Positions 43,728 to 45,278 of a stretch of DNA of 45,278 nt are shown here, piece after piece. The position numbers were made by a program, and so were the translations under genes. The first letter of the stretch is position 1; each line of letters begins with the position of its first letter. This DNA is from Salinarimonas soli (GTDB lineage Bacteria; Pseudomonadota; Alphaproteobacteria; Rhizobiales; Beijerinckiaceae). The notes below the pieces were generated by a model, which worked only from the letters and a program-made list of their open reading frames with translations, made no database searches and was not told where the DNA came from. The DNA lies in assembly GCF_008386575.1 (NCBI RefSeq), contig NZ_VUOA01000015.1:1-45278 (forward strand), given 5' to 3'.

Positions 43728-44069
43728 TCAGCCGCGACGACCGCGCCTGGGGCGCATCGGCGTGTCGGACATGCGGGGCATCACGGCACGGCGAGGCTGG
43801 CTCGGGGTGCCGGGCGGCAGGAGCCGGAGCTGATCGGTTCTCGCGACCGCAAGCGGCGGGATCGCGTCTGCAGCCCGCAGGCGCTCGAACGCGAGCACGT
43901 TCTCGCGTGCCGCCCGCATGGCGGCCTCGGCCCGGCCGTCCTTGAGGCGCTGGGGGTCGTCCGCGACGAAGGCGGCGTTCCGGGCGATCGCGTTTCCGTC
44001 GCCCTGCTGGCCGAAGGCCATGTCGCACGTGCCGATCAGGGCAAGGGCAACCAATCCGATCGTGCGCAT
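43728..44069 (-). CDS. Small exported hypothetical protein
   Basis: A 113-residue protein with a signal peptide (residues 1-20, LVALALIGTCDMAFGQ) and a helical middle (RLKDGRAEAAMRAARENVLAFERLRAA). The C-terminus is proline- and arginine-rich (MRPRRGRRG). A perfect AGGAG lies 7 nt before the ATG. No domain was recognised. Together with the Cys-containing gene 21 nt downstream it forms a small two-gene unit of exported proteins. Confidence 0.68.
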   Translation of the reverse strand: MRTIGLVALALIGTCDMAFGQQGDGNAIARNAAFVADDPQRLKDGRAEAAMRAARENVLAFERLRAADAIPPLAVARTDQLRLLPPGTPSQPRRAVMPRMSDTPMRPRRGRRG

Positions 44070-44419
44070 GACAGGTCTCCTGCTGGCGACGAACCCTCGT
44101 CCATCGCATTCCCGCAGGATGCCGGCTCACCGGAATCGCATCTTGACCGCTCTTGCGCCGCTTCGTTCGATCGTGCCCTCACCGAGGCGAAGGCCCCTGA
44201 GCCACCCCCGTGCAGGTCGGCGGGCCTGCGGCCACGGGGCGGGTGACCAGATGTCGCGACGGGCCGAGGCGGTCCGCACGGAACAATGGCAAGGCAATTT
44301 GAATTCCCAGTTCGAAGTCGAGGCGTCGGCGGCGTCAGTAATGACGATGATACGCCCCACATCTACGCGTGACGACTTCGCAACACGACAACTTAACCGT
44401 ATTTTTACGGAGGACAGAT
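44070..44419. other. Intergenic region between divergent small genes
   Basis: 350 nt of upstream sequence for two divergent genes. The part from about 44280 to 44410 is clearly more A/T-rich than the rest of the window (for example CAATTTGAATTCCCAG). No gene or confident promoter was found. Confidence 0.5.
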
Positions 44420-44677
44420 GTGAGCCGGTGGAACGACTCGAGCATGTACTCCCCGAATTTCAAGCGCCCGAAGCCGCCGGACGACGATGGATGGCGTGCG
44501 ACGTTCCTGCTGATGTTCGCGATCATCGTGCTCCTCGGGGCAGGCTCCATCCTGATGATCGCGCGCACGGTTGGAGTTCTCGACCCTGCGGCAGGTAAAG
44601 CCGCAAGCGCCACGGAGGAGCCGACCGTCGATGCCGGGCATCAACGGCTGGCTTCTCTCGGGAGAGGGTTTCACTGA
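44420..44677 (+). CDS. Small single-pass membrane protein
   Basis: An 85-residue protein. The start is a GTG at 44420, chosen because GGAGG lies 6-7 nt upstream; an in-frame ATG at 44369 has no such signal. After a polar, proline-rich N-terminus (SPNFKRPKPPDDDGWR) comes one transmembrane helix (FLLMFAIIVLLGAGSILMIA) and a short polar C-terminus. No family was recognised. It is convergent with the cytochrome c gene, 47 nt away. Confidence 0.6.
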   Translation: MSRWNDSSMYSPNFKRPKPPDDDGWRATFLLMFAIIVLLGAGSILMIARTVGVLDPAAGKAASATEEPTVDAGHQRLASLGRGFH

Positions 44678-44724
44678 TCTTCGGAGAGCCCAGGCGCCGA
44701 GGGCGGCCAGGGCTTCCGGCGGGG

Positions 44725-45111
44725 TTAGGGCACCTTGTTGCCCGAGGCGTCGAAGGACTTGAGATAGGCGACGAGGTCGTTGATGCGCTGCTCGTCCTTG
44801 AGGCCGGCGTAGACCATCTTGGTGCCAGGCACCTTGGCGCGCGGGTCCTTGATGTACTCGCGGAAGGTCGCCTCGTCCCAGGTCAGCCCTGAGTTCTTGT
44901 TCGCGGGCGAGTAGTTGTAGCCCTCGACGATTCCGGAGTGCCGGCCGATCACGCCGTTGAGGATGGGGCCGACCGCGTTCTTGGCGTTGGGGCCGATCTG
45001 GTGGCACGCGCGGCACTGCGCGAACACCTTCTCCCCGGCGGCGGCGTCCTGGGCGGAGGCCGTGCCGGCGGAGATGAGGAGGGCCGTCAGGGTAAGCACG
45101 ACGTGGCGCAT
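44725..45111 (-). CDS. Class I cytochrome c (c2/c550-like), exported
   Basis: A 128-residue periplasmic electron carrier. A signal peptide covers residues 1-20 (LTLTALLISAGTASA). The haem-binding motif is CRACH (CxxCH), and the distal Met ligand lies in VPGTKMVYAGL. The body (GPILNGVIGRHSGIVEGYNYSPANKNSGLTW and the helix RINDLVAYLKSF) is that of mitochondrial-like cytochrome c of alphaproteobacteria. AAGGAG lies 6 nt before the ATG. It probably carries electrons between the bc1 complex and an oxidase or a dehydrogenase such as methanol dehydrogenase. Confidence 0.95.
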   Translation of the reverse strand: MRHVVLTLTALLISAGTASAQDAAAGEKVFAQCRACHQIGPNAKNAVGPILNGVIGRHSGIVEGYNYSPANKNSGLTWDEATFREYIKDPRAKVPGTKMVYAGLKDEQRINDLVAYLKSFDASGNKVP

Positions 45112-45278
45112 GGTGATCTCCTTGGGATCGCCCCCAGCTCCGTTCAGTCCGGCAGCTTATGTTGCGGCCTATCGTTCTTGTACGGCCAAGCCGCCCGCGT
45201 GGATCACCTCCACGGCTCTAGGCTCGCCGAACCGGGCGAGCCTCTTCGCGGCCTAGGGTCTCGAACACCTTGGCGACG

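Noticed and set aside
44393-44407. TTAA-N7-TTTA, a near CtrA box
   Set aside because: One half-site is imperfect and it overlaps the region immediately before the ribosome binding site of the 44420 gene, too close for a normal promoter position.
1-45278. tRNA, rRNA, CRISPR arrays, transposases, integrases or phage genes
   Set aside because: None seen on either strand when reading the whole window.

Overview
This is a 45 kb stretch of a very GC-rich (about 70 % by eye) bacterial chromosome. The gene content points to an alphaproteobacterium of the order Hyphomicrobiales (Methylobacteriaceae or a near relative). The clues are an HWE-type histidine kinase, a class III cyclase with TPRs, EcfG-like promoters (GGAAC-N16/17-TGTT), a perfect CtrA box (TTAA-N7-TTAA) and a minCDE locus. 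No phage, transposase, integrase, CRISPR, rRNA or tRNA was seen, so it reads as chromosomal core and shell DNA. Taxonomy is inference.

Layout. 0.2-4.1 kb: an exported phosphodiester-glycosidase-like protein, a PAS-GGDEF diguanylate cyclase, a DUF2934 protein and a protein with a duplicated HARP-like module. 4.1-7.8 kb: a TRIC-type channel, a GlcD-like FAD oxidase, a tiny hydrophilic stress-type protein, a beta-carbonic anhydrase and a conserved unknown. 8.0-13.75 kb: a three-gene signalling operon of class III cyclase with FlgO/TolB-like and TPR regions, a large HAMP histidine kinase, and an orphan peptide-type solute-binding protein with neither permeases nor a response regulator. 13.8-18.5 kb: a dispersed repeat, a DoxX protein, a ThDP enzyme, and a translationally coupled dehydrogenase/Gfo-Idh-MocA pair.

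18.6-21.9 kb is the most interesting part. It holds a CYTH-fold protein without its catalytic ExExK motif, then a Min locus with two minC genes. A short one (MinC C-terminal domain only) sits in the usual position just upstream of minD-minE, behind a perfect CtrA box. The full-length minC lies after minE, beyond a possible terminator.

22.1-26.2 kb: a GAF/PAS/HWE kinase overlapping a single-domain receiver, then a patatin-like lipase. 26.3-31.5 kb: a complete five-gene dipeptide-type ABC importer with ATGA overlaps. 31.5-34.4 kb: a LysR regulator divergent from ilvD, then a second, inverted copy of the dispersed repeat. 34.6-38.2 kb: two SAM methyltransferases and a cyclic-nucleotide-binding, thioredoxin-reductase-like flavoprotein without the CxxC. 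38.2-42.5 kb: an RND efflux pump with its adaptor. 42.8-45.1 kb: several small exported or membrane proteins and a class I cytochrome c.

About 40 genes are supported. Long reading frames opposite real genes are GC artefacts and are left out.
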